DNA of 64,000 bases from Catenulispora sp. MAP5-51 (GCF_041261205.1 NZ_JBGCCH010000001.1:496001-560000), one strand, 5' to 3'. Positions 1 to 8,607 are shown, counted from the stretch's first letter. Notes: a model not told the origin generated them from the letters alone. Made by a program: numbers and translations.

Positions 1-997
1 TCGTCCGGAGCCGCCCCCGCACGCCCGCCGCCAGCAGCATCAAGACCGCGGCCGCGGTCCACATGCCCAGCACGACCTCAGCGTGCCCGCCGCCGTGCCC
101 GTGAAAGAACGCCGTCGAGCGGATCAGCGTGGCGGCGGCGCCGGCGGGCAGGTCCTGGCCGATCCGGCCCCAGGGGGTGGGGAGGAGCTCGGGGGCGCTC
201 GACGCTGCCGACAGAGGGTTGGAGAGCAGCATCATGATCGCGCCGGCGGCGGCGAAGCCGAAGCGGCCGACGAGCGAGGCCGTGGCGGTGCTGAAGAGGC
301 TGATGGTGGCGATCGGCGCCGCGGTCGCCGCGGCCAGGGGGAGGAACGCGCCGGGCAGGAAGGCCAGGGCGTGGCCGGCTATCAGGGCGACGGAGGCGCC
401 GCCGCCGAGAGCGAAGAGCAGGGTGCCGAGGGCTCTTTCGCGCAGGCGGGGGAGCTTGATGGTGAGCAGGACTCCGCCGATCAGGGAGGACATCACCACC
501 GGGAGGACCATCGAGGTGAACGCCGCGCCGTGCGGGTCGGCCGTCGATGCCGGGACCACGTCGGTCACCTCGGCCGGGGTGCCGGTGGACGCTGCCGAAC
601 CGGTGGAGTCGGGGGACGTTGCCGAACCGGTGGAGTCGGGGGATGCCAGATGTGAGCCGACTTCGGTGAGCAGGGCCGCGACCGTCGGGCTGGCGGCGGA
701 GGCGACGAGCATGTGCGGGCCCTGACTTGTCACGACCACGGCCCCGTACGCGTCCCGATCGGTGAGCGCGGCGCGTGCGCTCGTCTCGTCGGAGACTTCG
801 CGCACCGCGAAGGCGCCCGGCGCGGCGTGCTCCAGCCGCTGCTCGATCGTCGCGCGCAGCGGGGCGGGGGCGCTCACCACCAGCGGGACCTTGTGCGGGG
901 CGCTGTGGGCGGCCGGTGCGGTGAACGCGAACACCATCAGCGCCTGGATGCCGACGGCGGCCAGGGCGACACCGGTCGGACGGGTGAGGTGCCTCAT
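1..997 (-). CDS. Membrane protein, YhgE/Pip or ABC-2 permease-like (3' end outside window)
   Basis: Open reading frame on the minus strand from the ATG at 997 to the window edge, 332 codons without a stop. Residues 5-30 are a hydrophobic N-terminal anchor. An extracytoplasmic domain follows (about 35-160), and several hydrophobic segments begin near residue 165 (ending SLIGGVLL) and continue to the edge. One anchor, an outer domain and then a C-terminal membrane bundle is the layout of YhgE/Pip and DUF3533-like proteins related to ABC-2 permeases; this assignment is by architecture only. Residues about 118-135 hold a duplicated Ser/Asp/Thr/Gly linker encoded by two identical 24-nt units at 593-616 and 620-643. 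It is divergent from the TetR gene at 1103, which probably represses it. Substrate unknown; drug or lipid export is a guess. Confidence 0.7.
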   Translation of the reverse strand, partial: MRHLTRPTGVALAAVGIQALMVFAFTAPAAHSAPHKVPLVVSAPAPLRATIEQRLEHAAPGAFAVREVSDETSARAALTDRDAYGAVVVTSQGPHMLVASAASPTVAALLTEVGSHLASPDSTGSATSPDSTGSAASTGTPAEVTDVVPASTADPHGAAFTSMVLPVVMSSLIGGVLLTIKLPRLRERALGTLLFALGGGASVALIAGHALAFLPGAFLPLAAATAAPIATISLFSTATASLVGRFGFAAAGAIMMLLSNPLSAASSAPELLPTPWGRIGQDLPAGAAATLIRSTAFFHGHGGGHAEVVLGMWTAAAVLMLLAAGVRGRLRT

Positions 998-1067
998 GGC
1001 GGTCCCCTTAAAAAGAATGCTCGTTTTGTTTTATCGCCGACACCCATGCTCACCGGATCGGCCCGCA

Positions 1068-1103
1068 TTGTCAAGAACGAGCGTTCGTTTTAGGTTGTAC
1101 CTG
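1068..1103 (+). promoter_or_regulatory. Leaderless promoter with embedded operator for the TetR gene
   Basis: TTGTCA (1068-1073), a 17-nt spacer and TAGGTT (1091-1096) form a good sigma-70-type promoter. The expected start of transcription falls on the GTG at 1103, so the mRNA is probably leaderless. The spacer contains the inverted repeat AACGA-GCGT-TCGTT (1076-1089), well placed for a TetR dimer to block both this promoter and the divergent gene. Promoter and operator are read from sequence; binding is inferred. Confidence 0.6.
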
Positions 1104-1687
1104 TGCCCAAGGTCTCCGCAGAACACGCCGCCGCCCGACGGGAGCAGATCCTGTCCGCCGCGCAGCGCTGCTTCGCGCGCAAGGGCTTCCACACCACCTC
1201 GATGAACGACGTCTTCGCCGAGGCCGGACTGTCCGCCGGCGCCGTCTACAGCTACTTCAAGAGCAAGGACGAGATCATCGCCGCGATGGCCGAGCGGGCC
1301 GTCCGCACGATCATCCCGTTCTTCGACACAGTGCTGGCTGAGCACCCCGCGCCGGCCCTCGAAGACGTGATGCGCCGCTACACGCTCCAGCTCCAGGACC
1401 TGGCCGCCGGCCCCGGCTCGGTGGCCCCGCAGGTGTGGGCCGAGGCCACCCACAACCCGGCATTGGTCCCCATCGTCACCGCCAACATGCAGCGGATGCG
1501 CGACTTCTGGACCGAGATCGCCCGCCGCGAACTGGCCGCCGGCCGCCTCGCCCCGGACGCCGACCCCGAGGCGGTCGGCACCTTCCTGTTCATGACGACC
1601 CCGGGCTACATGTTCGGCCACCTGCTACTCGGCGACCTCAGCCCCGAGACGATGGAGCGCGGGCTGCGCGGCCTGCGTAGGCCGTAG
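1103..1687 (+). CDS. TetR/AcrR-family transcriptional repressor
   Basis: A 194-residue protein of normal TetR length. Residues about 10-56 are the TetR helix-turn-helix, with the typical run RCFARKGFHTTSMNDVFAEA and then GLSAGAVYSYFKSKDEI. The rest is a helical ligand-binding domain containing the stretch APQVWAEATHNP. The GTG at 1103 is chosen because it coincides with the predicted transcription start and no Shine-Dalgarno sequence precedes it. It lies head to head with the membrane protein at 1-997, the usual arrangement of a TetR repressor with the exporter it controls. The ligand cannot be told from sequence. Confidence 0.9.
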   Translation: MPKVSAEHAAARREQILSAAQRCFARKGFHTTSMNDVFAEAGLSAGAVYSYFKSKDEIIAAMAERAVRTIIPFFDTVLAEHPAPALEDVMRRYTLQLQDLAAGPGSVAPQVWAEATHNPALVPIVTANMQRMRDFWTEIARRELAAGRLAPDADPEAVGTFLFMTTPGYMFGHLLLGDLSPETMERGLRGLRRP

Positions 1688-2030
1688 CGCAGAACGCCCC
1701 CAGCCCCCTGAAGACCGTCCGGACCGGCTGCGGGGTCGTAACGGTGGACCAGCGAATCAGAGATCAGATGGCCGGCACCCACAGCGCCGTGCGGCTGGTT
1801 GGGTCAGGTTCACTTGGCTGAGGAATCTTCGTTGGTCAGAGCCCTTCTGTCGTCCAGCTCGCGAGCACCGGCAGCTCTTGTCTGAACCGTCCCGACGATC
1901 TTGTTACGGGCGAGGTGTAGGGCATGGAAAGCGAGCGCGTATGCTTCCGAGGCCGCATATCGCCGGTGATCGCCGGACTTGCTGATGCAGGCGCCGGCCG
2001 TATACGTATTTGGGGAGGGTTCCGCACGTC
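1688..2030. other. Intergenic region, no gene recognised
   Basis: About 340 bases between the TetR stop and the start of the cell-wall protein. I see no credible coding frame, tRNA or strong hairpin. The last 20 bases carry GGGGAGGG at 2012-2018, the likely ribosome site of the next gene. Confidence 0.5.
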
Positions 2031-4022
2031 ATGAGCAGCCGCTTGAAGCCATCTGCGACTCGCCTGTCGGCTCTTGCCGTCGGCACGTCCCTTGCCGCTG
2101 CCGGCTTCGGGGCCGGCGGCACCGCAGTGGCGTATGCCGCCGTCGCGACGACCGCGGCTGTGCCGACGCTCACTGAGCCGAGCCGCATGACGGTCCACGC
2201 CGACCTGACCGGCTCGTTCGCCGACACGGATATCGACGCGGCCAAGAGCGTCGTGCAGTGGGGTGATGGCACGACGTCGTCGCTCACGATCGATCCGGTG
2301 ACCCGTGCTCTGTCGGTCGGCGACCATACGTATACGACTACGGCCGCCCGTGGGTACACCGTCGTGCTGTATTTGGTCGAGCAGGGTGCCAGCACCTCGA
2401 TCGTCAACGAGGCCGATATCGTCGTCGGCGACTTCGCGTATATGTGGGTCCCGCAGAATGCGCACTACGGCAGCACAGTGACCGCCCTCCCTGACGCCTT
2501 TGCCGACAAGTTCGACACCAACGTGACCTACTCCATCGACTGGGGCGACGGTCACACCGACACGACCAAGCCGGGTGAGCCGTTCTCCGCGCTTACCGGC
2601 ACGCACGTATACGCGACTCCGCGGATGACGCCGTATACCGTCGTCCTCACTGTGTTCGACAACGGTGTCGCGGCGGCCACGTCTTCGCAGCCGATCACGA
2701 TCAACCCCAGCGCGGTCCAGGCTGAGCTCCAATCGCGAGGGGGCAGGCCGTTTACCGTTTACGCCTACCTGGACGGCTCGTCGGTGGACAGCCTCGCGAC
2801 GCCCGCGACCTACACGATCGACTGGGGCGACGGCACGCCACAAGCCCCTGACATCCAGACGCTCCATGCGACCGGTGCCGCGCTGCCGGCGGACCCGAGC
2901 CACAAGTACGCTGCGGCCGGCACCTATACCATCACGCTCACCATCCACGACGCGTTCGGCAGTACCGGGACCGCGTCGACGACCCAGGTCGTGGACGCTC
3001 CATGGAATCCGGCGCCGATCACCCAGTACGCGGGCGCCGACCGCTACCGGACGAGCCTGCTGGCCTCGCAGGCGCGCTGGGCGGATCACGGCGTGACCGG
3101 TGGCCCGGCCGGCCGCGTCCAGGCGAACGCGGTCGTCCTCGCGACCGGCACCGCGTTCCCGGACGCCTTGTCCGGCGTCCCGCTGGCCAAGGCCAAGAAC
3201 GGCCCGCTGCTGCTGACCGACGGCAAGCAGTCTTCCGTCGACCCGGCAGTTCTGGCCGAGATCCAGCGCATCCTGCCGGAGGGTGGTGCGATCTACATCC
3301 TCGGTCAGACCGGGGCGGTCAGCCAGGGTATCCAGAAGGAGCTGTCAGGCCTCGGATACCAGATCACCCGCTACGGCGGCGCGGACCGCTACGCGACATC
3401 GCTGGAGATCGCGCAGTTGGGGATGAACAACCCCTCGCACGTCGTCGTTGCGCGGGGCGACCAGGGAGCGGACAACGACGGGTTCGCCGACGCTCTGTCC
3501 TCGGGCCCGTTCGCGGCCGACGTCTTCGGCGGAGGCGGCGCAGCCGTCGTCCTGTCGGACGACAAGACCCTCACCCCCGCGGTGGCGACGTACGTGAAGA
3601 GCAAGTTCTCAACCACCGCTGTCGACGTGGCAGCCGTCGGGGGCGCAGCCGTATCGGCGGTCGGAACACTACCGGGAGCCGGCAAGGCGGCCACGGACAT
3701 CGCGGGCGCGGACCGTTACGACACGGCGTGGCTGGTGGCCCAGAGGTTCGCCGTCAACGCCCCGATCGGCATCGCCACCGGCCTGCAGTTCCCGGACGCG
3801 ATGACCGGTGGCGCTTACCTGGCATCGGTCGGAGGGCCGCTGATCCTCACCGATCCGGCCAGCGAGACAGTCGGCGACGGAGGCACAGCACAAGCAGTGT
3901 TCCGGTTCCGCTACACAACGTCGGCCGTGAGCGTATTCGGCGGCGATGCGGCCGTGAGCCCGGCTGTGGTCAAGCTGATCATGGCGCAGCTCGGGCAGAC
4001 CAATCTGGACAGGATCTCGTGA
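2031..4022 (+). CDS. Secreted PKD-domain protein with three cell-wall-binding (CWB2) repeats
   Basis: A 663-residue exported protein. Residues 1-36 form a signal peptide ending in AVAYA. Three PKD-type beta-sandwich modules follow, each recognisable by WGDG (VVQWGDG, YSIDWGDG, YTIDWGDG) and a closing HTY/HVY/HKY strand (about 45-320). The C-terminal half holds three CWB2 (PF04122) repeats, each starting with an A-G/GADRY motif (ITQYAGADRY, ITRYGGADRY, IAGADRY) and containing FPDALSG or FPDAMTG. CWB2 triplets anchor proteins to anionic cell-wall polymers in Gram-positive bacteria; PKD modules usually mediate adhesion or spacing. No catalytic domain is visible, so this is probably an adhesin or surface scaffold. 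I chose the ATG at 2031, with GGAGGG about 12 nt upstream; a TTG at 2010 is possible. Confidence 0.85.
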   Translation: MSSRLKPSATRLSALAVGTSLAAAGFGAGGTAVAYAAVATTAAVPTLTEPSRMTVHADLTGSFADTDIDAAKSVVQWGDGTTSSLTIDPVTRALSVGDHTYTTTAARGYTVVLYLVEQGASTSIVNEADIVVGDFAYMWVPQNAHYGSTVTALPDAFADKFDTNVTYSIDWGDGHTDTTKPGEPFSALTGTHVYATPRMTPYTVVLTVFDNGVAAATSSQPITINPSAVQAELQSRGGRPFTVYAYLDGSSVDSLATPATYTIDWGDGTPQAPDIQTLHATGAALPADPSHKYAAAGTYTITLTIHDAFGSTGTASTTQVVDAPWNPAPITQYAGADRYRTSLLASQARWADHGVTGGPAGRVQANAVVLATGTAFPDALSGVPLAKAKNGPLLLTDGKQSSVDPAVLAEIQRILPEGGAIYILGQTGAVSQGIQKELSGLGYQITRYGGADRYATSLEIAQLGMNNPSHVVVARGDQGADNDGFADALSSGPFAADVFGGGGAAVVLSDDKTLTPAVATYVKSKFSTTAVDVAAVGGAAVSAVGTLPGAGKAATDIAGADRYDTAWLVAQRFAVNAPIGIATGLQFPDAMTGGAYLASVGGPLILTDPASETVGDGGTAQAVFRFRYTTSAVSVFGGDAAVSPAVVKLIMAQLGQTNLDRIS

Positions 4023-4095
4023 GCCGACTCCGGCCGCATGGTCTGCTCACCGCGATACTCGACCCAAGGCACGCCCTGACCGGCCATACTGAATC

Positions 4096-4863
4096 ATGGC
4101 GAATATCCAGCTACGCGACGTGGCGACCTGGTACGAGGTGCACGGCGACGGCGAATCGGTGCTCCTGCTCCACAGCGGCTTCGTGGATTCGCGGATGTTC
4201 GCACCTGTTCTGCCCTTCTTCGTCGACAACTTCCGCGTCTACACCGTCGACCGGCGCGGCCACGGCCGCACCCCCGACGTCGAAGGTCCGCTCACCTACG
4301 AAGCAATGGCCGATGACACCATCGCCTTTCTCGACAAGGTGGTGGGCGAGCCCGCCCATCTGGTCGGCCACAGCGACGGAGCCAACGTCGCCCTGCTGGT
4401 GGCCCTGAAGCGCCCCGACCTGGTCCGAAAACTAGTGCTCGTCAGCGGAACCTTCCACTACGACGGCAACCTGCCCGGCACCCTCAGCGAGTTTGACGAC
4501 CAGACGCTAAGTCGCATGAGCTCCCGCCACGGGGAGGTGTCCCCTGACGGCGGAGAAAATTTCCCCGTCATCGCCCGCAAGGTCCTTGACATGGCTGCGA
4601 CGGAGCCCACTCTCACCTCCGACGACCTGCGAGCAGTCGCGGCCCGCACCCTGGTCATAGTCGGCGACGACGACACGGTCTCACTGGAACACACCATCGC
4701 CCTCTATCGCGGCATCCCGGATTCCGAACTGGCCATCGTCCCCGGCACATCGCATCTGCTGGTCATCGAAAAGCCCGACGCGGTGTACTCCCTGACCGCC
4801 GAATTCCTCACCACGCAGCCAACGCCGACGCTCATGCCCATACGCCGAGCCACGTCGGCCTGA
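4096..4863 (+). CDS. Alpha/beta hydrolase
   Basis: A 255-residue cytoplasmic alpha/beta hydrolase of typical size. The nucleophile elbow is GHSDG with Ser93. The oxyanion region is LLLHSGFVDSRMF, the acid is probably in IVGDDDT, and the catalytic His lies in PGTSHLL. The RRGHGRT strand motif is typical of peroxidase/esterase-like members (2-hydroxymuconic semialdehyde hydrolase group). There is no Shine-Dalgarno. CATACT lies five bases before the ATG (4085-4090), so the mRNA may be leaderless, though I see no good -35 box. The gene stands alone between the wall protein and a non-coding stretch. Substrate unknown. Confidence 0.8.
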   Translation: MANIQLRDVATWYEVHGDGESVLLLHSGFVDSRMFAPVLPFFVDNFRVYTVDRRGHGRTPDVEGPLTYEAMADDTIAFLDKVVGEPAHLVGHSDGANVALLVALKRPDLVRKLVLVSGTFHYDGNLPGTLSEFDDQTLSRMSSRHGEVSPDGGENFPVIARKVLDMAATEPTLTSDDLRAVAARTLVIVGDDDTVSLEHTIALYRGIPDSELAIVPGTSHLLVIEKPDAVYSLTAEFLTTQPTPTLMPIRRATSA

Positions 4864-5523
4864 CGCAAAGATGTGGGCCCGTTGCAGCGCGACCGACCCA
4901 CACGCGTCCGGCGATGGAGATCCAGCAGGGGATATTCGTGAGTTGATCTCCGTTCAGAATGAGTTCGGTCGTGACACACCATGAAGCGGATCAAACACCG
5001 TATTCCGGTGCCGTCGTCCGCTCGGACCCGGTCGCGGCGGACGACTTCGCCGGCGCACGCCGGGAGCGATGATCGCTAGGTGGTCCGATACCCCGTCCAC
5101 CGATCCACAGGTACCCGTTCGCTTAGATCGGGCCGCCGGCCGCGCCAATAAACAGCAGGTAGTGCATGGTTTTGATGCCATCCTAGGAACCCGGACTGAT
5201 CGTGTATTCCGATTGAATTCGTCAGTCGTCGGCCCGGCCGCGCCCAGGTCGGCGCGCACCGTACCGTGCGGCAGCACGCGGCTGAGAGATGCTCTCGGCG
5301 GGAAGCTCTGCTTAAAGAAGTTCGAATTCCAGGAAGGATTCCCCGCGTCGCCGGCTGCGAATACCGTTCCGGCGGGTAAAGGCAAAAAGTCGCGCTCCGA
5401 ATGTGTGAATAGGCGTGTGCCCGGGAGTGCTCGGCTGCCAGGGCCGTTCCAACATCATTTTGTGAGTCCAAGCGCCTACCTGCTAGAACCACGTCAAGTG
5501 ACGTTGACCTCTCGGCACGGTCG
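4864..5523. other. 660-bp intergenic stretch holding a solo ISAs1-like end
   Basis: No convincing gene. The only recognisable piece is 5440-5475, which matches the transposase stop and element end at 6248-6283 with a few changes; both share GGGCCGTTCCAACA followed by TCATTTTG. It looks like the end of an ISAs1-type insertion sequence whose body has gone. The rest (4864-5440) has mixed base composition and short frames only. Confidence 0.45.
5440..5475 (-). mobile_element. Degenerate ISAs1-type element end (solo remnant)
   Basis: Read on the minus strand it gives the last codons of an ISAs1 transposase, a TGA stop and the following end sequence TTGGAACGGCCCTG, as at the intact 3' end at 6251-6280. 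No transposase body adjoins it. This implies a second insertion of the same family, later deleted. Confidence 0.5.
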
Positions 5524-6009
5524 TCACTGCACAGTGATGACGGTGCCGAGCGACGAGAGGTCAGCCGGCTGGGAGCTCATTCCGTTGTCGAGGCCCATGA
5601 ACGTCGACGCGTCGACGATGGCCGTCAGCTCAGTGAAAGGTCTCGGCGACGGTGCCGTGCAGCATGGGTAGGAATCGGGACCGCCGATGAAGTTCCCGGT
5701 GATCTGGATCAGATAGACCTTCTGATCGCCGGGGACGATGTCGCCGCCGGCCGCCTTGTTCGCCTTCTCCCGCGTCGAGGCAACGAACTGGACGAGCGTC
5801 GCGGCCCCTCCGCCCCCATGCCGCTTCACGTCGTCGGCGGCTATCTTCCCGACTTGTCCGCACGCGGACGCATCGACAGCGGGCCGACATGTGTACGGCC
5901 CCGATGTCACCGATGAGCCGGTCGACGCCGACCCGCCGATGGATGACGCGCATCCGCTCGCGAGCGCCACCACGGCAACCGTGCCAGCCACCACCCTGCT
6001 GATCCTCAT
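5524..6009 (-). CDS. Small secreted lipoprotein of unknown function
   Basis: A 161-residue lipoprotein. Residues 1-20 are a lipoprotein signal (MRISRVVAGTVAVVALASGC) with lipobox LASGC, so Cys20 should be lipidated and the protein anchored outside the membrane. The mature part has two further cysteines near the start (TCRP and SACG) and a CC pair in SYPCCTAP, suggesting disulfides. I recognise no family. The start at 6009 is chosen because it opens the signal peptide and follows AAAGGGGTGG; an upstream in-frame start would put 24 non-signal residues in front. It sits between two stretches of insertion-sequence debris but looks intact. Confidence 0.75.
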   Translation of the reverse strand: MRISRVVAGTVAVVALASGCASSIGGSASTGSSVTSGPYTCRPAVDASACGQVGKIAADDVKRHGGGGAATLVQFVASTREKANKAAGGDIVPGDQKVYLIQITGNFIGGPDSYPCCTAPSPRPFTELTAIVDASTFMGLDNGMSSQPADLSSLGTVITVQ

Positions 6010-6267
6010 GCCCACCCCTTTGCGAGAAATCGTCTCTGTCAGACGTGCCGTGCTCCCGCCCGGTTCCCCCCGCCGGAACACCCTTTAAGATCTTTGCGGC
6101 ATCCCGTCTATCGCGTCAGCTGCCCGTTTTTCAGCTGATCGGGTGAATCCGACGAGACGAGTACGACGAAAAGGCCCCCCTCTGACGAGCAGGGCTCGCA
6201 GCGTTTTCGGATGGCGAGACGCCGAACGCGCCCGAATCGGACGCATCTCGCAGGGCCGTTCCAACAA

Positions 6268-7186
6268 TCATTTTGCGAATCCAAGGATGGTGAACGGGCG
6301 TTCCGGTCGGCGGTCGGCCCATCGGGTGGCTTCGGTGGTGTCGCGCCGTCCGGCCAGGTGCAGCGCCCCGGTGGCCAGGTTGCGCAGGGCGGTTGTGACA
6401 CGGGGTCCTGACCTGGTGCGGGCCTTGGAGTCGTCTTCGCGGTAGAGGGTGTCGCGGATCCAGTGCAGGACTTCGGATTCCAGTGGTCGCGGACGTGGTC
6501 GGCGATGCGGGCGGGTCCGACTTTGGCCGCGGTCAGGCTGGTGACGCCGAGCACCGCGACGGCCGACAGGCGCTCACCGCGCAGGTCGGATACGTAGCGC
6601 TCGATCAGGAACACCTGGTTGATGTGTGGGAACGGCAGGTCTTCGGGGGCGGGCAGCACGCAGATGGTGCGGCGAGTGAACCGGCCGTGACCGCGCTCGG
6701 TGCTCTCGTGCCCTGTCGGGGTGGTCTCCCAGGGCAGTACGTCCGGGGCGTCAAACAGGCGTGGCTGGTTGCCCTTGACACAGAACACGAACTTTGCGTT
6801 CCGGCCGTGCTGGTATTCGGCGTGGCCGCGCTGGGTGTGCAGGGCGTCGGCGGTGACGGTACGCCCGGCCACCCGCAGGCGGTCCAGCAGCGGGGCGAAG
6901 CCGGTGATCTCGTTCGTCTTGGCGGCCACGTCGTCCTGGGCCAGCACCACGCCGGTATCGGTGACGGCCGCCAGCAGGTGGACCTGGTCGCCGTCGGCGT
7001 CGATCGCGCCGCGCTGCGTCTTGCCGTCTACGTGGACTCCTTCAGCCGGTGCCGGATCACGGTCGGCCAGCCAGCCGGTGACCGCCACATCGACCGCGTC
7101 GGCGTCGGCCGCGGTGACCATCCGCCAGATCGTCGTCTTCGACGGCGCCGCCGCGTCCGGCTCACCGCAGCGGGCGTACCGCGTGT
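6268..7186 (-). pseudogene. ISAs1-family transposase, 5'-truncated and frameshifted
   Basis: The minus-strand frame contains the ISAs1 DDE core: HVDGKTQRGA, the TDTGVVLAQDDVAAKTNEITGF block, VTADALHTQR and KFVFCVKGNQPRLF. At about 6475, just after DHVRDHW, the frame breaks. The true C-terminus continues in another frame as LHWIRDTLYRED through TRWADRRPERPFTILGFAK and stops at 6268. This is a net one-base deletion or an equivalent small indel. The N-terminal ~80 residues of a normal ISAs1 transposase are absent; at about 7186 homology switches to a serine recombinase. The element is therefore dead. Confidence 0.75.
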
Positions 7187-7323
7187 AGCCGGGTCGACTC
7201 CGAATGGTCGACGACCTGGGCCGCGGTCGACTGCCGGACATACACCACCGCCAACCGATCACGATGCCAGGCCTGGATCTTGCCTTCAGTCCGCTCCCAC
7301 GGCCGGCGCGAGACCACTCTCAT
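7162..7323 (-). pseudogene. Serine recombinase N-terminal fragment
   Basis: A 53-codon frame starting at the ATG at 7323. It gives KIQAWHRDRLAVVYVRQST followed by AAQVVDHSESTRL, the characteristic first strand of large serine recombinases with the catalytic Ser inside VRQST. Homology ends near 7186, where the ISAs1 fragment begins, and the frame closes soon after. Only the first ~45 residues of a protein normally over 500 residues remain, so this is the scar of an excised or deleted integrating element. Confidence 0.6.
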
Positions 7324-7564
7324 CGTCCTCACCCCCGCCCCGAGAACGCGCCACCGTCATCCGCCAGGCCAACAGACCCAACAGACGCCCTGCCAGCAGC
7401 CGGTTCACCTCCGGGAACGACTCCCACGGCGGCACCATGTCCGGAACCACCGTCAACTGGGGGGCTCGTCCGCCCCGGCCCGCACCACCGCTGGCCTTCC
7501 TCGCCGTTCCCGTCCCGCTCCCGCAGCCGCCGAACCGCCGCGACCAGCACCAACAGGCCCTCAA
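7286..7564 (-). other. Possible small gene upstream of the recombinase fragment, probably decayed
   Basis: The C-terminal part of this 92-codon frame (PPWESFPEVNRLLAGRLLGL, then LAWRMTVARSR) looks like real protein and overlaps the recombinase start, as small helper genes often do. The N-terminal part reads better in a neighbouring frame (LLVLVAAVRRLRERDG), suggesting a frameshift. I do not recognise a family, and it may be part of the same lost element. Confidence 0.3.
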
Positions 7565-7618
7565 TCCCTACAACAGGGACATCTCCACCCCCACACTCGG
7601 TTATGTATGCACTCTGGC

Positions 7619-7745
7619 TTGCTCCTTGAACGCTGCGTCAACCAGCTCAAGCAGTGGCGTAGCCTTGCCACCTGCTATGACAAGACCGCCATCGTCTACC
7701 CGGCCGCACTGCACATCGCTGGGATCTTCACCCGGTGGGCTGGTT
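7619..7745 (+). pseudogene. IS5-type transposase C-terminal remnant
   Basis: This plus-strand frame encodes LERCVNQLKQWRSLATCYDK and TAIVYPAALHIAGIFTRW. It matches the conserved end of IS5-group DDE transposases, where the glutamate of the catalytic triad precedes RCFNRLKQ-like residues and RGLATRYDK-like residues. Nothing upstream continues the protein, so only about 40 residues survive. Confidence 0.6.
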
Positions 7746-7935
7746 GTGGTGGGAGCAGATGCGCCAGGAGTCTGCGGATTCCCGCCACAGTGAGTGCGAT
7801 GACAGGTTGTGAACTTGGCCGGCCTCCTTTTCGACGGTGGTGGCGGCCAGACAGGCGAGGAAGGCATGGGCGGGCACGCATCGCCGAGGTGATGTGCCGA
7901 TACCAGCCGATGTAGCGCCGGACTTCGTACTGGTA
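7745..7935 (-). pseudogene. IS701-type transposase C-terminal remnant, frameshifted
   Basis: Read from 7935 downward the minus strand gives YEVRRYIGWYRHITSAM, then (after a shift) AHAFLACLAATTVEKE, then VIALTVAGIRRLLAHLL. These are the conserved closing segments of IS701-family transposases. At least two frameshifts separate them. It abuts the small secreted protein gene exactly where the duplicated segment starts (7936). Confidence 0.55.
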
Positions 7936-8241
7936 TCAGGCGGTTCCGGTACAGGTGCCCTGCGCCTCGGCTGTCCAGGCGCCGCCCAGCGGGTAGCTCG
8001 CGATGAGGACTATGTTCGTACACCCGGTGTACCTCGCGTTGAGCGCGCGAAAGGCGGCCTGGTCGGCGCTCGTCGCGGTTGGGCCCAAACCCCAGGCTGT
8101 GGCCGTGAATGTGGTGGGTGCGGCTACTGACACGGCGGGCGCATTCGCAGACGCCGCGGATTCGGTCGCGGACGCCGTACCGCTCGCCAAGCCGACCGAC
8201 AGAACACCGGCCGCGACCAATATCGCTGGACGCATTCGCAT
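7936..8241 (-). CDS. Small secreted protein, copy 1
   Basis: A 101-residue exported protein: signal peptide about 1-27 (MRMRPAILVAAGVLSVGLAS, then GTASA) and a mature domain of about 70 residues with two cysteines (YTGCTNIV and QGTCTGTA), probably one disulfide. No family recognised. GGAGAAGCGAC supplies a ribosome site 5 nt from the ATG. A stronger AAGGAGG lies about 60 nt further upstream ahead of a GTG in a different frame. A second copy at 27812-28117 differs at only about six residues, so both copies have been kept under selection or duplicated recently. Confidence 0.7.
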   Translation of the reverse strand: MRMRPAILVAAGVLSVGLASGTASATESAASANAPAVSVAAPTTFTATAWGLGPTATSADQAAFRALNARYTGCTNIVLIASYPLGGAWTAEAQGTCTGTA

Positions 8242-8337
8242 GTCGCTTCTCCGTTCATCGCTTGATACCTGGCAGTTCGCCCGAGCACCGGATTACCTCC
8301 TTAGGATTGTCAGAGAGTCACGTTCCGAAACAGTCGT
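7936..8337. repeat. Duplicated ~400-bp segment, copy 1
   Basis: The small secreted protein gene plus about 95 bp upstream recurs in the same orientation at 27812-28207. Similarity begins at the gene's last codons and ends just beyond GTTTCGGAACGTGACTCTCT (minus strand). Differences are a handful of substitutions and one small indel in the leader. Both copies start right against transposase debris. Confidence 0.75.
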
Positions 8338-8607
8338 TGGCAGAAAACCAGCGGTGATGTTCACGAGGCGCGTGGTCCATGCGGGACAGTGGCTCGCTCG
8401 ACGGCTGTGCTGGTTGACGCACGCTCGCGATAGACGAAGGCAATCTGACCCGCCGCGGTGGAGGGGCCTGACGCCGATACCGCCCGACGACTTTCACGGA
8501 CGCCCTCGCGCCTGCCATACACGGGTGAGGTATTCGGCTCCGGCAAGGATAATGATCGACTATCGCCCGAAACACCTCGCCCAGCTCGGCCGTCGGCGTC
8601 AGCCCAG

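Noticed and set aside
5069-5671. Possible 200-codon gene on the plus strand
   Set aside because: It overlaps an ISAs1-type end and the antisense of the lipoprotein gene, has no ribosome site, and the protein has no sensible composition.
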